Source of the DNA: Cymbomonas tetramitiformis
Taxonomy: Eukaryota; Chlorophyta; Pyramimonadophyceae; Pyramimonadales; Pyramimonadaceae
Length of the DNA stretch: 64,000 nucleotides
Direction: 5' to 3'
Assembly (NCBI GenBank): GCA_001247695.2
Contig: LGRX02035483.1
Span: 1 to 64,000 of the forward strand
Shown in pieces: positions 61,948 to 64,000 of this stretch; the first letter of the stretch is position 1; every line of letters starts with the position of its first letter. The position numbers and the translations under genes are program-made. A model generated the notes under the pieces. The model saw only the letters and a list, made by a program, of their open reading frames with translations, was not told the DNA's origin and ran no database searches.

Positions 61948-62862
61948 ATGAGTATGAACCCTCACGCTTGCGAATACGTACCGGACGCGCACGTCATCAT
62001 TATCAAATTGGAAGCGCAAAATGAGATCATGCGCGAATTGCTCGGGCTCCCATGCGCATCACCGACGTTTTCCTTAAATCCTTCTCAGCGGTCCAAGATT
62101 CTTCATGCTTGTCACGGGAACGAGATGTACGCTGCCAATCTTACGGGTATGCAGTGGCAAAGTATAGACACCTCGATGGCGAGTGGCGCGCAAGTCGAAG
62201 TTCAGCACAAAGCGCTCCGTCGAAGCACGGGGACGCAGACCAGAACCCCGACGCTCCACGGATTTGCGAGGCGCGATATCGGACGGGCGTTTTGGGCGTG
62301 GAAAGGGTGTACTTTGCGCGAGCGCAAGGACGTAGCGCATGGGGTTCTTCGCATGTTCGGAGTGGTGGGGACAAGAGCGACCCTGACACGCATGTTTTCA
62401 GCGTGGGTCTCACTCGTCGTGCGTGCGGGCTTGCGAATCTTACGCCTGTCACGTGAGATTCATCGATGGCGCGCTATTTTAGTTCAGCACAGCGCACTGC
62501 GTGCACAATCGAAGGAATCTTGGCTGAAGGAGCGCGAGGACGATCAATATATGATGTCACAGCGAAACGACGATTTACAACTTGCCGTCGATACGCTACG
62601 TGTCGACTTGCAAGACGAGACCGCAAAACTGGAAAACAGTCGCGGGACCAATACTGAGCTTTTAAAACGACTCAAAGTGTCGGATGACTGCATCAACATC
62701 ATGCGTAAGGATTTCCACTTGAAGTGCGATAGATGCAAAAGCACGCTTTCACAGTCAACGCACACCGCTGACACGGAGAGTCGTGACACGCCGTGTCCTT
62801 CCGTGATGGAGGACCAGGACGTCGACGTCATGTTGAAAGCTTCGGACCTGCGTACGAAGTGA
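61948..62862 (+). CDS. Coiled-coil protein with Sfi1-like tryptophan repeats (304 residues)
   Basis: Residues ~105-180 have a regular pattern of basic helices with an aromatic-x-x-Trp spacing (FWAWKGC, then MFSAWVSL, then IHRWRAIL), like the Sfi1 repeats that bind centrin at centrosomes and basal bodies (inference). Residues ~185-250 are a strong coiled coil (RNDDLQLAVDTLRVDLQDET). A CDRC pair follows (possibly half of a zinc site), then an acidic tail. There is no membrane or signal segment. The start ATG at 61948 is supported by the TATA box. It might attach to host centrosome or flagellar structures. Confidence 0.65.
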   Translation: MSMNPHACEYVPDAHVIIIKLEAQNEIMRELLGLPCASPTFSLNPSQRSKILHACHGNEMYAANLTGMQWQSIDTSMASGAQVEVQHKALRRSTGTQTRTPTLHGFARRDIGRAFWAWKGCTLRERKDVAHGVLRMFGVVGTRATLTRMFSAWVSLVVRAGLRILRLSREIHRWRAILVQHSALRAQSKESWLKEREDDQYMMSQRNDDLQLAVDTLRVDLQDETAKLENSRGTNTELLKRLKVSDDCINIMRKDFHLKCDRCKSTLSQSTHTADTESRDTPCPSVMEDQDVDVMLKASDLRTK

Positions 62863-63233
62863 CGGACGATAGCGAAGAGTGTTGGCACAATTGAGATGGC
62901 CCGGTAACTGGTCCGAAATACAATGGGTCGTGCTTTGCTTATCGTGTATCGACAAACCCCGACCACGCTATAAGCACGCAACAAGAGTCGACGTTTTGCG
63001 AGGGATGGGAATTTGTGGGCATGTTCTGTTATTGAGGGCCTACAGATCACAACTTTAAGAGCGTTTTCACCAGTTTCTCGCGCCTGTCAGAAATCGACTC
63101 TTGATACACGCTTCCTCGTTAGCCGATTGTACGACAAGATACGTGTCGATCGATACGGACACGACGAGTGCGCAATGGGATTGCGTTTCGTGAAAAATAA
63201 CAAACGATTTCTGTTTATCTCGGAATTGCGAAC
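62863..63233. other. Intergenic with dispersed repeat copy M
   Basis: Copy M at about 62987-63108 is followed by GTCGATCGATA (63144), a 9-of-11 match to the promoter element, 80 nt before the small gene at 63234. Confidence 0.45.
62987..63108 (+). repeat. Dispersed ~160-bp repeat, copy M (forward, internally deleted)
   Basis: The 5' part (TCGACGTTTTGCGAGGGATG, GGAATTTGTGGGCATGTTC) joins a 3' part (TCGCGCCTGTCAGAAATCGA, CTCTTGATAC), with most of the middle missing. It is 3' of the gene ending at 62862, same direction. Confidence 0.7.
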
Positions 63234-63491
63234 ATGGACCAAGCGCTTCGCATAGGCATGTACGGCATGTTTTGGGTTTCGGATTTTTTGCTGCATCAAC
63301 TACAGTCTTCAGAGCGCTACGCTTTGGATCGCGACGCCTTGCTGAATCTTATGTTGCTACGCATGTGGGGTCCTATATTTATGATGCGACGAATCGACGA
63401 GCCTAATTACGAATTCGACATGCTGATGCGCGGTGGTTATTTTGTGATGTCGATACATCGATCGCTTCTGGTGATGTGCGAGCTTTGGTAA
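63234..63491 (+). CDS. Small helical protein of unknown function (85 residues)
   Basis: It starts MDQALRIGMYGMFWVSDFLL and is rich in Met, Leu and aromatic residues, with amphipathic helices but no clear membrane span. A weak GTCGATCGATA element lies about 80 nt upstream, which supports expression. No family is recognised and it could be a remnant. The next gene is convergent. Confidence 0.45.
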   Translation: MDQALRIGMYGMFWVSDFLLHQLQSSERYALDRDALLNLMLLRMWGPIFMMRRIDEPNYEFDMLMRGGYFVMSIHRSLLVMCELW

Positions 63492-63674
63492 TACGTGTTG
63501 TCGCTTTGCGGTGCAAAAGGATAATCCGATCACACGTGATGTACGTGATGCAAAGGCAAGGTCGTACGATTCGAGTTTGATGGTTACATTCTTAAGACGT
63601 GTTAATAATATTATAGGCAGTGTAAACACGTAGCACAAGCGGACTCCGAAAGCATTTCTCGAATTCGATCGCTA

Positions 63675-64000
63675 CTACTGTCTCGGCGCGATCGGTGGTA
63701 TAATGGACAAAGGAAACTCGTCATCGAACCAGCTAGGCTTGTATTCATTCTCTTTGGTTCCCCAGTAGATCCTTTCGCTTGGTTTGTGTCGTATGACGGA
63801 CGGTATAAAATTGCTTTCAAAGCTGTACGCGTAGTACATAACATCGATGTACTCGGCGTTCTCCTCTAACACTTCGCCAAAGTATAGCCAATGCTTCAGT
63901 CTGTTAAGAGGACCATACTTTGGCGGCCTGTGTTCAAAAGGCGTCAGAACGATTGTCCTCTCGTCGGTCCATTGAAAAAAAGTGTCATCCTTTAGGCAGT
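63675..64000 (-). CDS. C-terminal part of a gene cut by the right edge
   Basis: The minus-strand frame is open from the window edge to a stop at 63675, giving 108 residues (reading from the edge: CLKDDTFFQWTDERTIVLTP and onward). It has a natural composition, with Trp, Tyr and Pro spread evenly, and contains HWLYFGEVLEENAEY and a YWGTKENEYKPSWFDDEFP segment. I do not recognise the family; an enzyme of the secretory pathway is possible. The start lies outside the window. Confidence 0.6.
   Translation of the reverse strand, partial: CLKDDTFFQWTDERTIVLTPFEHRPPKYGPLNRLKHWLYFGEVLEENAEYIDVMYYAYSFESNFIPSVIRHKPSERIYWGTKENEYKPSWFDDEFPLSIIPPIAPRQ

Noticed and set aside
1..64000. tRNA, rRNA or intron-containing genes
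   Set aside because: No cloverleaf with a recognisable T-arm, no rRNA-like block, and no consistent splice-site pattern was seen by eye; this is not an exhaustive search.
1..64000. Bacterial or phage origin
   Set aside because: Promoters are TATA type, there is no Shine-Dalgarno pattern and no operons of overlapping genes, and the domains (BTB, FHA-RING, GT7, ankyrin) are of eukaryotic kind.

Overview
This window looks like part of a large double-stranded DNA virus of eukaryotes, probably a nucleocytoplasmic large DNA virus or an integrated copy of one. No hallmark gene (capsid, polymerase, packaging ATPase) lies here, so the assignment is an inference. The reasons are: dense, intronless, mostly divergent or convergent single genes; eukaryote-type promoters (TATAAATA or TATATATA 25-125 nt before the ATG) with no Shine-Dalgarno pattern; eukaryote-type domains (ankyrin, F-box-like, BTB, leucine-rich repeat, FHA, RING, PARP-type zinc finger, protein kinase, beta-1,4-galactosyltransferase, sulfotransferase, FG-GAP); and many dispersed repeats. 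Host and virus family cannot be named from the sequence.

Layout. 1-2.7 kb is AT-rich and non-coding: a ~330-bp inverted repeat around a 1.4-kb spacer, studded with the palindrome TTGTCATCGATGACAA, then a 177-bp satellite. It resembles a genome end or replication structure. 3-15 kb holds a galactosyltransferase, three of four ankyrin/F-box-like paralogues, a decayed glycosyltransferase and a protein with an acidic serine tail. 15-23 kb holds three long helical proteins of unknown function and a promoter-like triple repeat. 23-31 kb holds the fourth ankyrin gene, a possible HAD-like protein, a membrane microprotein in a duplicated element and a large secreted cysteine-rich protein. 31-41 kb holds a glycosyltransferase-like protein, a BTB protein, a four-pass membrane protein, two more secreted cysteine-rich proteins, a leucine-rich repeat protein and an FHA-RING protein. 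41-43 kb is a ~353-bp tandem array. 43-64 kb holds a 946-residue protein with a Gly-Lys tract, a divergent kinase, a RING protein with 31-residue repeats, a sulfotransferase, an FG-GAP protein, an FHA-RING-PARP-type zinc finger protein, coiled-coil proteins and a gene cut by the right edge.

How the genes may work together. Four themes recur. (1) Ubiquitin and host-signalling control: four F-box-like ankyrin proteins, one BTB, one leucine-rich repeat protein, three RING proteins (two with FHA) and a kinase. (2) Glycan and surface work: galactosyltransferase, sulfotransferase, a glycosyltransferase-like gene, a glycosyltransferase relic and secreted Cys-rich or FG-GAP proteins. (3) Two promoter classes: TATA promoters, and largely TATA-less promoters with the directional element GTCGATCGAAC (variants ending G or A), found upstream of all four ankyrin genes and both FHA-RING genes. 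(4) Several families of non-coding repeats: a ~160-bp element mostly placed just 3' of genes and sometimes supplying their last codons, GC-stem/poly-C-loop palindromes, and a ~565-bp inverted duplication.

Limits: everything was read by eye. Domain calls rest on visible motifs, and starts were chosen from ATG position, promoter distance and paralogue length.
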